Source: Bacillus sp. FJAT-27264
GTDB lineage: Bacteria > Bacillota > Bacilli > Paenibacillales > Paenibacillaceae
NCBI RefSeq assembly: GCF_001682855.1
Contig: NZ_MAQW01000032.1
Location: 62,001 to 126,000 of the forward strand
Direction: 5' to 3'
DNA: 64,000 nt
Below the pieces are notes generated by a model. The model saw only the letters and a program-made list of their open reading frames with translations. It made no database searches and was not told the DNA's origin. This document shows, piece by piece, positions 8,723 through 16,871 of the stretch (positions are counted from its first letter, which is position 1; each line of letters begins with the position of its first letter). The position numbers were made by a program, and so were the translations under genes.

Positions 8723-9173
8723 TTAGGCAATTCTCTGGAAGTTGGCGGACTGGAGTAGTTTACAGGTCATTTCATATTCGTCCTGCTTGGCTGACTGCAA
8801 CTCCAGAAGAAATTGAATAACCAGCGAAGCCGTGTTGCCAGTCGGTGAGATGGGCCTGCCAAAAATCGAAGGTCTGCAACGGCACGTTAGCGTTGATGGT
8901 GGTAAACTCCGGCCATGCTTTGATGACTTGAAGCACGGTTTTGTTGTAGCTGGAGGCCAAGCTTTTCCGCTGCCAGCTGCCAAACTGCCATCCCAAGGCT
9001 TGCCGAAGCGTGGGGAGAGGGATGCTGGTTGGATCAGAGAAAACCTGCCTCCATTGCTCCAGTGGCTCGTTTGGGTATCTGGCGAACGGAAAGCGAGACA
9101 GGTACGAATCGCAATGCTCTTGAATGAGGGAGGCGATGATCCTTTTTTCTTTGTCGGTGAAGGTTAGGGACAT
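8723..9173 (-). pseudogene. Recombinase-linked protein, interrupted by a +1 frameshift
   Basis: An ATG at 9173 with AAAAGGAG at 10 bases opens a frame reading MSLTFTDKEKRIIASLIQEH and so on, to about 8840. The sense-like sequence then continues in another frame (ASLVIQFLLELQSAKQDE and onward) to a stop at 8723, just before the Shine-Dalgarno of the recombinase gene. Joined, the protein would be about 150 residues, soluble and rich in aromatic and acidic residues. I do not recognise a family. The break may be a real mutation, a sequencing error or, less likely, programmed frameshifting, as I see no obvious slippery site. It is the third gene of the recombinase unit. Confidence 0.6.
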
Positions 9174-9273
9174 ACAAAACAACTCCTTTTTTCTATAGGG
9201 TGAAATGATGATTGTTGATTCATCGTTAGTTGATGGAGCGTGGTCATACGTTTATGAAAGTAAAGAATTATAT

Positions 9274-9822
9274 TTAGTCATCAGGGTTGTTCAGTTTAGA
9301 TTGACGAATAGTGGTGTGGATTGTGTCGAGCGTAAGGTAATCGTCTTCATGCCCGTTCAGAGAGAGACGTTGCGCGGCGGTAAGAAAGGGGTCATGGATG
9401 CTAAGATAGAGCAGCGGTTCAGTCAGCGTCTTGAGCCAGGAAAGGGCGCTTGGAATGTCGCCACCGTGGAATTGAGGTGCTTCGTCAAAGCTTTCTTCTT
9501 CTGCAACGAAATCAGCGGTTTGTTTGGATTCATCGACGATGAGGAAAAAGTCGGAGCCGTCTACGTAAGGATTAGAGCCTGTTTGGGCATCGGATGTGCG
9601 GAGAATGACACGGATGTAATGCGTGGGTATGCGGTCGTCAGTCGTTTGGAATGGTAGAGTGTGTTTATGAGGATCGAATGCAATTGCTGCTACCGACATG
9701 AGCCATATGTTGGTGGTATTTGATTCTTTCAGGATATTTCCGTTTTGATCGAAGGTTTCTTTCAGTTTTTTAATGATTAGCTCGCTAGCTGTTAGCGGCT
9801 GTTCGCTTGTTCGTTTAGCCAT
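9274..9822 (-). CDS. Hypothetical protein of the recombinase unit, 182 residues
   Basis: The start ATG at 9822 has GAGGAG at 8 bases. The product is soluble, acidic and without membrane segments or a signal peptide. The N-terminus is helical (LTASELIIKKLKETFDQNG), followed by an apparent beta-rich core with HYIRVILRTS and SDFFLIVDES. No family is recognised. It lies between two other small genes in the same direction, upstream of the serine recombinase. This mirrors the small conserved ORFs that accompany ccr genes in SCC elements, though I cannot claim homology. Confidence 0.65.
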   Translation of the reverse strand: MAKRTSEQPLTASELIIKKLKETFDQNGNILKESNTTNIWLMSVAAIAFDPHKHTLPFQTTDDRIPTHYIRVILRTSDAQTGSNPYVDGSDFFLIVDESKQTADFVAEEESFDEAPQFHGGDIPSALSWLKTLTEPLLYLSIHDPFLTAAQRLSLNGHEDDYLTLDTIHTTIRQSKLNNPDD

Positions 9823-9884
9823 TGTTCAATCTCCTCGTCGTGAATTCCCTGTTGGGTAAAGAAGGTCATAATGAAGTCATTGGT

Positions 9885-10190
9885 TTACATGACGACGATC
9901 TTGTAGACTGTCATGTCACCCAGTTGTAGTGTTTCTACATACTCCGGCATACTGCCCAGCAATCCACAATCCTCTCGGTTTAACCCTACGCATTCCAGAT
10001 CGTACAGGTTGTCTCCTGCTTCCAGAATGACGATATAGCCGTATCTGTCCAGCACAAAGAGGCGATCACCTGGGTCGCCGATTTCGTCTCGGAGTTGATT
10101 GAAGTGGATTTGGATGTGGGGGAGTAAGGAGGGGCAGAGGCTGGCTGAGTGTAGCGTGGTGATGTCTTGTTGGGTTTTGATGATTCGCAT
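9885..10190 (-). CDS. Hypothetical protein of the recombinase unit, 101 residues
   Basis: The ATG at 10190 is preceded by AAAGGA. The 101-residue product is soluble and beta-strand rich (GDRLFVLDRYGYIVILEAGD; near the end GDMTVYKIVVM), compatible with a small SUKH- or immunity-like or regulatory fold, but nothing is diagnostic. It is the first gene of the leftward unit 10190-7112. Its upstream region is shared with the DndB-like gene and carries the phased CCAGG repeats, so both units may respond to the same regulator. Confidence 0.6.
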   Translation of the reverse strand: MRIIKTQQDITTLHSASLCPSLLPHIQIHFNQLRDEIGDPGDRLFVLDRYGYIVILEAGDNLYDLECVGLNREDCGLLGSMPEYVETLQLGDMTVYKIVVM

Positions 10191-10228
10191 GATAATGTTC
10201 CTTTAAATGAATTATTAGTTTTTAAATA

Positions 10229-10316
10229 CTCCAGGATATTTAAAATAGATTTAAAAAACGATCCAGGGTTATTATAGTTAAATCCAGGATTTGAAAAATA
10301 TTAATCCAGGATTATT
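10229..10316. promoter_or_regulatory. Four phased CCAGG direct repeats in a divergent promoter region
   Basis: Copies resembling AATCCAGGATTATT have CCAGG at 10231, 10263, 10284 and 10306. The spacings of 32, 21 and 22 bases are close to 3, 2 and 2 DNA helical turns, so all copies face the same side. The fourth copy runs into the -35 box of the forward promoter, and the third lies inside a possible reverse promoter (TATAAT at 10276-10271 on the reverse strand). This looks like a multi-site operator. Confidence 0.6.
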
Positions 10317-10342
10317 GAAAGTATGATTGGTTTGTGTATAAT
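10315..10342 (+). promoter_or_regulatory. Promoter of the DndB-like/PemK-like operon
   Basis: TTGAAA (10315-10320) and a perfect TATAAT (10337-10342) are spaced by 16 bases. The start codon follows about 40 bases after the expected transcription start. The -35 box abuts the fourth CCAGG repeat. Confidence 0.75.
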
Positions 10343-10388
10343 AGAGTTATAGATAGGCAAATTAAACCAATTAAGAGGGGGACGTACA

Positions 10389-11810
10389 ATGTTTCAGAAC
10401 GATACGGACAAAGAGGTTAGATCACTAGATCAATTAATCCAGCGCGGAGATACATCGGAAACTCAAATTAAAGCTTTTTTAAGTAACAATTTAGGTAATA
10501 GTACGTTGCTTACAAAATTACCAATGTATGAGTTTTATAGAATGTCTGATGTGGCAAATGAAAGATCAGAGGATGGTAAGCCAGTAACACAGCGTAAACT
10601 TGATCCAAAACATGCTACATCGCTAGCACGTTATATTTTAAAAGGGCTACTTTCTACTACCATCTCTATGAATAAAGAAGATGAGGGCCCAGTTATGAAT
10701 ACTAGAATACGTATGCTTGATATGCTTGGAAAGCAGCCTTACCTAGCCATGCAACCAATAGTAGCAAATTTGCGAACTGCTGGGCGAAATGGCACGAATC
10801 TTCAGGGAAAGCCTCTTGTGGCTGCCAATGATGAAGGAATTGGTGCTAGAATATGGCTTGGGCAGAAAGATATTATTTGGGTCGTTGATGGCCAACACCG
10901 TAGAAAAGCTATGCAACTAGTAATAGAGTTTCTAGAAGATGTGAGAATGAGTCAAAAATATCCACCTGCCAAAAGTTCATTGTTTCCATACTCCCGGGAA
11001 GATAGAACCGTTCCTCACGATGAATTAAATGTATGGTTGGAATGTTATCAGGTTACTAGAAGTGAATGTACTGTAAGTGTAGAAGTTCACCTTGGCCTCG
11101 GTATTCTTGAAGAGAGGCAACTATTCCATGATTTGAACAACTTATCGAAGAAAATGGAAGTAAGCCTTGCTCTCGAGTTCGATAGTTCGAATCCAGTTAA
11201 CGCATTTATTAAAGATGAATTGCTGGAGCCTTCCCTTATTAAGCTTACTTCTGGGGACAAAGTAGATTGGAGTAATGATGATGGTAGTTTCACTCGTAAA
11301 GATATTGTCGCAATAAATGCACACTTAATTCTTAATAAGTCCAATATCAACGGAGCAGCACCTACTGTGGTGAAGCCGCGACTCAATATCGCAAAAAGAT
11401 TTTGGGAAGCTGTTACTCAAATTACTGATTTTGGAGAGGTACATGCAAAACAAAAAACAGTGGCTGCTCAACCTGTTGTACTGAAAGCATTAGCTAAGCT
11501 TACTTATGATTTTGCTTTTGGTCGACAACCCAGGGAAGATTTGCTAGACAAGTTGCTTGATGGTGTCACAGAGATCGATTTTGGACACGACAATCCGATG
11601 TGGAGATATTATCAACTTAGTGATGAAGAGATTTCTGAATCAGGTTTAGAAAAACTCAAAACTTATTTACCTGATGATTCTAGTGGTAATAGAGATGTCG
11701 GAAACTTTGAGAATACAACTGGTTGGATGAGATTTGGAAGCAAGCACAACGATATTTATCCAATAATTGGGGATATGATTCGTTGGAGATTAGGATTGCC
11801 AAAACGTTAA
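10389..11810 (+). CDS. DndB-like DGQHR-domain protein (orphan)
   Basis: The 473-residue product carries VVDGQHRRKA near residues 165-174, the hallmark of the DGQHR/DndB family, plus FHDLNNLSKKM near 240. In phosphorothioation loci DndB is a DNA-binding regulator of the dnd genes. Here no dndA, C, D or E gene is present, so this copy is an orphan. The ATG follows GAGGGGG. The gene sits behind phased repeats and a strong promoter, and it is followed 31 bases later by a PemK/MazF-like gene, so both are likely one operon. Composition is AT-rich relative to rlmH. A role as a DNA-sensing or autoregulatory partner of the toxin is my inference. Confidence 0.75.
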   Translation: MFQNDTDKEVRSLDQLIQRGDTSETQIKAFLSNNLGNSTLLTKLPMYEFYRMSDVANERSEDGKPVTQRKLDPKHATSLARYILKGLLSTTISMNKEDEGPVMNTRIRMLDMLGKQPYLAMQPIVANLRTAGRNGTNLQGKPLVAANDEGIGARIWLGQKDIIWVVDGQHRRKAMQLVIEFLEDVRMSQKYPPAKSSLFPYSREDRTVPHDELNVWLECYQVTRSECTVSVEVHLGLGILEERQLFHDLNNLSKKMEVSLALEFDSSNPVNAFIKDELLEPSLIKLTSGDKVDWSNDDGSFTRKDIVAINAHLILNKSNINGAAPTVVKPRLNIAKRFWEAVTQITDFGEVHAKQKTVAAQPVVLKALAKLTYDFAFGRQPREDLLDKLLDGVTEIDFGHDNPMWRYYQLSDEEISESGLEKLKTYLPDDSSGNRDVGNFENTTGWMRFGSKHNDIYPIIGDMIRWRLGLPKR

Positions 11811-11841
11811 TACCAAATTTCTAAATGTCGGAGGTGATCAT

Positions 11842-12408
11842 ATGATTGGCGCAACGAGAGGCGCAAGATCAAAATTGAAAAGTCTATGTTTCTCTAGGGC
11901 AACTTCCGAGACAACTCCAGCAGAGATAGATAGGGTCAAAAACTATCTTAACTGGGTGGAAGCGAAGACGGAACTTGTTATTAATGAGAAAGAGTTTGCT
12001 CTGCCTCCTGAAATTACATTAGTACAGGGAATGAAAATAAGGCGTTCGACTAGTTTTGATGAAAAATTTGTTCAAAGAGGAACAGTACTTTGGATGGACT
12101 TCGGTGAGAATCTAGGGCAAGAGTTTAGCGGAAGACACCCAGGATTAATTTTAAAAATCGGTGGAGAAACAGCAATTGTTGTACCTCTATCTAGTCAATC
12201 ACCAACGACAGAACAACTCGCATCAGGAATATATGCTAAGATTGACCATGTATACAACTTCACACCTATGACTAGATGGGCTAACGTTTTGAATACAAGA
12301 GCTGTAAGTATACAGCGGTTTCACTTTAAATCGATTGGAAATGTAAAGGGAAGTGTTTTGGATAATGTAAAAGTTGCTATGAAGGCAAGTGGGGTTTTTG
12401 GAAGTTAG
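11842..12408 (+). CDS. PemK/MazF-family toxin-like protein with N-terminal extension
   Basis: Residues about 79-188 show the PemK/MazF core: RGTVLWMDFGENLG, RHPGLIL, then VVPLSSQ. In this family these form the beta-barrel endoribonuclease that cuts mRNA. About 78 residues precede the core, with a helical stretch (TPAEIDRVKNYLNWVEAKTE), where classical MazF has none. Start ATG 11842 follows GGAGGTGATC. No small antitoxin gene lies immediately upstream. The N-terminal extension or the DndB-like protein encoded upstream could take that role, which is inference. A strong terminator follows. Confidence 0.75.
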   Translation: MIGATRGARSKLKSLCFSRATSETTPAEIDRVKNYLNWVEAKTELVINEKEFALPPEITLVQGMKIRRSTSFDEKFVQRGTVLWMDFGENLGQEFSGRHPGLILKIGGETAIVVPLSSQSPTTEQLASGIYAKIDHVYNFTPMTRWANVLNTRAVSIQRFHFKSIGNVKGSVLDNVKVAMKASGVFGS

Positions 12409-12490
12409 AACTTGCCTTTTATTAGTTAACATGCTACGATGATTATCACGAAAGAGCATTTTGCTCAGGAAACATGAACTTGAAATTCAG

Positions 12491-12515
12491 AACCCTGCCT
12501 TTAAGGCAGGGTTTT
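12491..12515 (+). terminator. Terminator of the DndB-like/PemK-like operon
   Basis: AACCCTGCC pairs perfectly with GGCAGGGTT over a five-base loop and is followed by TTT. Confidence 0.9.
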
Positions 12516-12616
12516 GTCGTTATAGAGAATGAAGAAATAATCATCTGCATATACTAGGAATGCGACAGACTGGGTAATTTCTATTGTGCTTAGTCAGGCG
12601 TATAGATCATGAATTG

Positions 12617-12653
12617 GAAACCCCCGTTACCTTTTTAAGGGAGCGGGGGTTTC
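12617..12653. terminator. GC-rich hairpin just inside repeat copy 2
   Basis: GAAACCCCCG pairs with CGGGGGTTTC around a loop with an inner CC/GG pair, 34 bases before repeat copy 2. A similar hairpin precedes copy 4 at nearly the same distance. It may insulate the element end or be part of the recombination site. Confidence 0.6.
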
Positions 12654-12686
12654 TCGTTGTGAAACTTGCCGTTACAGACAGCGCGG

Positions 12687-12708
12687 GAACCGTATCATAA
12701 GTGACGGC
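12687..12708 (+). repeat. rlmH-end repeat copy 2 (attR-like)
   Basis: GAACCGTATCATAAGT is identical over 16 bases to copy 1 and is followed by GACGGC. It can be read as EPYHK-stop, as in rlmH. The upstream arm (ACTTGCCGTTACAGACAGCG) closely matches the arm upstream of copy 5 and, less closely, copies 4 and 6, while the rlmH-side arm of copy 1 differs. This is the pattern of an element right end. Confidence 0.8.
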
Positions 12709-12934
12709 GAAAATATTGGTTTGTTAAGGGAATACAACGTGAAATAGTACGCCTCTGAGACATTGAGTCACCGTGCAAGGAGGTTTCCGTATTTAATCCA
12801 GCCCAGCGATCATACAGCTTTACCAACTCAGCTTGATAATTATAATCGTCAATCGTCTGCTCACCTAAACCAGCATTAGATGCTTGAGCGACATAGAGCC
12901 TATCGAAGCGACTCCGCAATTCATCCCATTCCAT
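12695..12934 (-). CDS. Small hypothetical ORF running into repeat copy 2
   Basis: The ATG at 12934 has GGGGGGA at 8 bases and starts MEWDELRSRFDRLYVAQASN, a plausible soluble helical sequence. The last residues and the stop are supplied by repeat copy 2, so the gene may have been cut short by an insertion or excision event, with 79 residues left. I do not recognise it. It could be a chance ORF. Confidence 0.35.
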   Translation of the reverse strand: MEWDELRSRFDRLYVAQASNAGLGEQTIDDYNYQAELVKLYDRWAGLNTETSLHGDSMSQRRTISRCIPLTNQYFRRHL

Positions 12935-13276
12935 TTGTCCATCCCCCCATATTGTACAAGTTCCGATTCAAGTAAAGCATAGAGGAGAAGTGGGATAGTT
13001 TCAAACTTGAATTCGGTGAACGATCAAGAAGGGATTATGGAGAACTTGCCTCGATGCTCCCGCTTTCGTGGTTTCTTGCAGTAGTTCGGTAAGTTCTACG
13101 TTGCAGAGCCGAATTGCAAAATGCACAAGTTGCCTTTAAGCCCGGAACGCCGCCGCGGCACACGTAGGCGTATTTTGGCTGCTTAACTCGGGCTAAAAAG
13201 GCGGTAATAATGTGAAACGGTGCTTGTTCATTTCATTAACGGGAGGAATATAGCATTTTTTGCCGAAAATATACTT
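12935..13276. other. Intergenic region before the hybrid kinase gene
   Basis: I see no gene here. A GGGAGGA Shine-Dalgarno-like sequence at 13241-13247 has no in-frame start at normal distance. The region also holds a GC-rich stretch near 13140-13200 without clear pairing. Confidence 0.4.
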
Positions 13277-16200
13277 ATGATAACCAGAAGAAAATTTTTT
13301 TTCAAAGTCGGCTGCTTTTTCCTAATCCTAACGGCAATGCGAATCATATGGATACTTTTTCAAACTACTCCTGATCATCTTCATGCCACTAAGGGTGAAT
13401 TGGATTTACGAAATTGGGACTTCACGGACAATCGTACGCTATCACTCGATGGGCAGTGGGAGTTTTATCCTCGTTTATTGCTGCAACAGAAGAACAATAA
13501 CGAGCACTTCATCCCCGATGATAAAGTGTTTATTGATGTGCCGGGAACCTGGAACAACGCTATAGATGACGATAAAAATCCAACCTTCGGTTACGGAAGC
13601 TACCGTTTACGGCTCCTGATCGATCCTGATAAAGACCAATTGTTTAGTATCCGTATGCCCAGTATTGCTTCCTCCTCTAAGCTTTATGTCAATGGACGCT
13701 TGTTGGCCCATTCCGGTAATCCTGCCGCTAACGCAGAGCAATACACAGCTGGCAATGTGCCTTATACCGCTTCTTTTGCCACCGATCAGAGCGAGATCGA
13801 AATTATTATAGTTGTAGCAAACTATACCGACCGTTTGTCGGGAGGTCTGTTTTTTCCTGTTAAATTCGGCACTGATCGTGCTATCGACAAGGCTGTCGGA
13901 TTTTCAGTAGTCGCACAGGTAGCGGTTTGTCTTCTCCTTCTGATGCATGTCATCTATGCACTCATCTTATATTGGATGGGAACTAGACAGAGAGCACTGC
14001 TCTATTTTGTGATACTGATGCTTTGTGCTATTATCACAATCCTGATCGACGATGATCGGTTATTGCCGGCTTGGTCTGCTGTAAACTACCATTGGACTTT
14101 AAAGCTATATTACCTGGCATATCTTGGCGTCGCCGCGTTTATGACTCAATATATCAAATTGCTTTTGCCCGAATATGCAACCTATAAGAGCTTCCGTTGG
14201 TATTCAATCCTATGTGCAGTTTATGCCTTATTTGTGCTGATTCTGCCGGTCAAATCGATCATGCTTGCTGATACTCTTCATACATTTATAATCGTTGTCC
14301 CTTTCTTTGTGCTCCCAGTCCTAATATACCGTTCAGTTAGAAAGGGCAATGAAGATGCGATTTATTTATTATTCGGTTTAACGGCTTTAACAACGAGTTC
14401 GATCTGGGGCGTTATTAAAAATACAGGCATCATTGAAATGAACTTCTACCCTTTCGATATGGTCATTAGCAGTGTCGCCTTTGGTGCCTTCTGGTTTAGA
14501 GGTTATGTTCGTTCCAACTTGCAGAGAGCAAAGCTCACAGAGCAGCTTCAAAAAGCGGATAAGCTGAAAGATGACTTTCTGCTTAATACCTCTCATGAGC
14601 TGAGAAACCCATTGCACGGCATGCTCAATATAGCCCAGACCGTCCTAAATAGCGAAAGCAGATATGATGAAGACAAAAATAAAGAACATATGAAGCTGCT
14701 TATTTCTGTAGGAAAACGGATGTCCTTCTTGCTGAATGATTTGCTGGATGTAACGATGCTTAAAGAGAACCGTGTGCGGCTTCAGGTCGAGAATATTCAA
14801 GTGCAAACCCTTGCTACAGGTGTATTGGATATGCTGCGATTTATGACGGAAGGCAAACCCATTCGACTTATTCATAATATCCCGGATAATTTCCCCTACG
14901 TTATCGCAGATGAGAATCGCCTGATTCAGATCCTGTTTAATCTGCTGCATAATGCTGTGAAATTCACTAACGAAGGCTCTATCACAATAGGGGCACAAAT
15001 TATAGATCATAAAGCCCACATACATATCACGGATACTGGAATTGGGATGGATCTGGAAACACAGCAAAGAATTTTTCAACCCTATGAGCAAGGTGAAAGG
15101 GAACAAACCGCAAGTGTAGTTGGACTTGGACTGGGATTAAACATCTGTAAGCAGCTTGTAGAACTGCACCATGGAACGCTTTCTGTCAGCTCCACACCAG
15201 GTCAAGGCTCCTCTTTCACTCTAACCTTGCCTTTATCTGATATTTCTCGTAATCAAGATGATGTTGATTCTGTTGCTCTGCTCTCTTCAGGCTATTTAGA
15301 GACCGCAGCAGCTAGTTCAAGCTTAATTTCCGAAGCTAATACTACATTAGCTGAAGATAGGCCTAAAATTTTAGCTATCGATGACGACCCAATTAACCTG
15401 AGCATCTTGGTCAATGTTCTGTCTATAGAGCAATATGATATCGTAACAGCTACAAGCGGGGCCGATGCATTAGCTTATCTGGATTCACAAGAGTGGGATT
15501 TAATTATTACCGATGTGATGATGCCCCTTATGTCCGGTTATGAGGTTACGCGGTCCATACGTGATCGTTTTTCTGTATCGGAGCAGCCAATCCTGCTGCT
15601 AACTGCACGCAATCGGCCCGAGGATATTGAGGCAGGCTTTCTGGCGGGAGCTAATGATTATGTGACAAAGCCTGTTGATGCGATGGAGCTGAGGTCACGT
15701 GTGAGATCATTGACCGAAATCAAAAAATCCATCAGCGATCGGTTGCGGATGGAAGGAGCATGGCTTCAAGCGCAAATTCAGCCGCACTTTCTATTCAATA
15801 CTTTGAATTCCATCGCAGCTTTAAGTGAGTTTGACTCAGACCGCATGCACAATTTGCTTGTTGAATTCGGTAAATATCTCCAGGGAAGCTTTGATTTCCG
15901 CAATTCTGAGCGTTTGATCCCGCTGAATAATGAACTGGACCTTGTTCGATCTTACCTGTTCATTGAAAAAGAACGTTTTGAAGAACGTCTTCAAGTAACT
16001 TGGAATATCGATGAGAGCATGGAGCTTCTTATTCCCCCGCTTTCGATCCAACCGCTGGTTGAGAATGCCATCCGCCATGGCATCTTGAAGCGTACCGAAG
16101 GCGGGAGCATTCATATTCAAATTCTGGATCTTGGCTCCTACGCTGAGGTGTCAGTGGAAGATAATGGTGTTGGGATGAATAATCAGACCCTCCAGCAGCT

Positions 16201-16342
16201 GGAGGGGAAAGAATCCAGACGAAAATCAGGCATAGGTCTGACTAATACTAATCGCCGCCTAAAGCAGCTTTATGGCAGCGGTTTGCAAATCCGAAGCAAT
16301 CTCCATCAAGGCACTACGGTTACCTTTATCGTTAAAAAGTGA
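13277..16342 (+). CDS. 7TMR-DISM hybrid sensor with two histidine kinase modules
   Basis: From the ATG at 13277 the protein has about 1021 residues. Order: an N-terminal anchor helix (FFFKVGCFFLIL); an extracellular jelly-roll sensor like 7TMR-DISM extracellular domains (about 35-200); seven membrane helices (about 210-410). Next come a HisKA module (SHELRNPLHGML, His near 440) with a HATPase (GIGMD, GLGLGLNICKQL), and a receiver domain (ITDVMMPL, Asp near 746). It ends in a second, LytS/YesM-type kinase (IQPHFLFNTLNS, His near 837) with its own HATPase (GIGLTNTNRRLKQLYG). The receiver probably takes phosphate from the first kinase; the role of the second is unclear. An in-frame GTG at 13220 is an alternative start; neither start has a well-placed ribosome site. 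No separate response regulator adjoins it. Confidence 0.85.
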   Translation: MITRRKFFFKVGCFFLILTAMRIIWILFQTTPDHLHATKGELDLRNWDFTDNRTLSLDGQWEFYPRLLLQQKNNNEHFIPDDKVFIDVPGTWNNAIDDDKNPTFGYGSYRLRLLIDPDKDQLFSIRMPSIASSSKLYVNGRLLAHSGNPAANAEQYTAGNVPYTASFATDQSEIEIIIVVANYTDRLSGGLFFPVKFGTDRAIDKAVGFSVVAQVAVCLLLLMHVIYALILYWMGTRQRALLYFVILMLCAIITILIDDDRLLPAWSAVNYHWTLKLYYLAYLGVAAFMTQYIKLLLPEYATYKSFRWYSILCAVYALFVLILPVKSIMLADTLHTFIIVVPFFVLPVLIYRSVRKGNEDAIYLLFGLTALTTSSIWGVIKNTGIIEMNFYPFDMVISSVAFGAFWFRGYVRSNLQRAKLTEQLQKADKLKDDFLLNTSHELRNPLHGMLNIAQTVLNSESRYDEDKNKEHMKLLISVGKRMSFLLNDLLDVTMLKENRVRLQVENIQVQTLATGVLDMLRFMTEGKPIRLIHNIPDNFPYVIADENRLIQILFNLLHNAVKFTNEGSITIGAQIIDHKAHIHITDTGIGMDLETQQRIFQPYEQGEREQTASVVGLGLGLNICKQLVELHHGTLSVSSTPGQGSSFTLTLPLSDISRNQDDVDSVALLSSGYLETAAASSSLISEANTTLAEDRPKILAIDDDPINLSILVNVLSIEQYDIVTATSGADALAYLDSQEWDLIITDVMMPLMSGYEVTRSIRDRFSVSEQPILLLTARNRPEDIEAGFLAGANDYVTKPVDAMELRSRVRSLTEIKKSISDRLRMEGAWLQAQIQPHFLFNTLNSIAALSEFDSDRMHNLLVEFGKYLQGSFDFRNSERLIPLNNELDLVRSYLFIEKERFEERLQVTWNIDESMELLIPPLSIQPLVENAIRHGILKRTEGGSIHIQILDLGSYAEVSVEDNGVGMNNQTLQQLEGKESRRKSGIGLTNTNRRLKQLYGSGLQIRSNLHQGTTVTFIVKK

Positions 16343-16871
16343 ATAGGGAAGAATACTCGATAACAAACTGATATAAGGAAGGATCTATGGGTTTGTAGAT
16401 CTGCTCCTGACCGACATGATTCATAATCGATTTTTGAAACCGTGGAGCTTTGTTTAATTTTATGAGCAAAACAGTGGAAAATCCTATGCAGTGGCACACT
16501 TAGGCCGATTTTTGGCCGATAGACCCGTTAAGCTGAACCGTACCATAAGTAACGGCATATTTTTGGGAAACTCGCAGAAAGCTTAGAAAGCTCGTTGAGT
16601 TGTATGGCTCAGGGACAGGACATACTCACGGAAACCGTTTTTTTAAAGGGCTCCACGGAAAAGGGTCTTGGCTCTAGGTCATGAATATGATATATGTAGC
16701 AAACATTGCTTGAAGCGGTTTTAGTTAACGTACAGAATAGCAGGAAATTTGATGATTTATAAGGATTCTAGCCCTTCAATTGAGCGACAATGATTTCCAC
16801 CTTGTGGTATGATTTGACCAGTAGCAAATATGTTCGGTTTAGAATTTTAGGAACAAAAACATATCAGGAGA
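16343..16871. other. Intergenic region containing repeat copy 3
   Basis: This 529-base gap holds repeat copy 3 and a GGCCGAT direct repeat just before it. TTGACC (16814) lies before a TAGAAT with a 20-base spacing, too long for a good promoter. No ORF with a ribosome site is seen. Confidence 0.4.
16535..16556 (+). repeat. rlmH-end repeat copy 3
   Basis: GAACCGTACCATAAGT differs from copy 1 at one position and is followed by AACGGC. The downstream flank (TTTTTGGGAAACTCGCAG) resembles that of copy 1. The upstream arm does not match those of copies 2, 4, 5 and 6 well. Confidence 0.7.

Larger units (their letters stand above)
5783..12686. mobile_element. SCC-like element 1, adjacent to rlmH, with serine recombinase
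   Basis: This 6.9 kb segment lies between repeat copies 1 and 2. It holds a TIR/NDT-like gene, a four-gene reverse-strand unit ending with the large serine recombinase, and a forward DndB-like/PemK-like pair. It is the only segment with an intact recombinase, so it is the best candidate for the most recent insertion. Mobility is uncertain because the gene just upstream of the recombinase is frameshifted. Confidence 0.65.

Noticed and set aside
9205..9657. 150-codon forward ORF
   Set aside because: It overlaps the reverse-strand 182-residue gene, which has a good ribosome site and better protein character; no promoter supports the forward frame.
10229..10316. Short repeats as a CRISPR array or plasmid iterons
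   Set aside because: The repeated core is only about 12 bases with AT-rich, non-unique intervals, and no cas or replication initiator gene is nearby. A regulatory reading fits better.
10389..11810. Evidence for a full phosphorothioation (Dnd) system
   Set aside because: Only a DndB-like gene is present; no DndA, C, D or E-type ORFs lie anywhere in the window.
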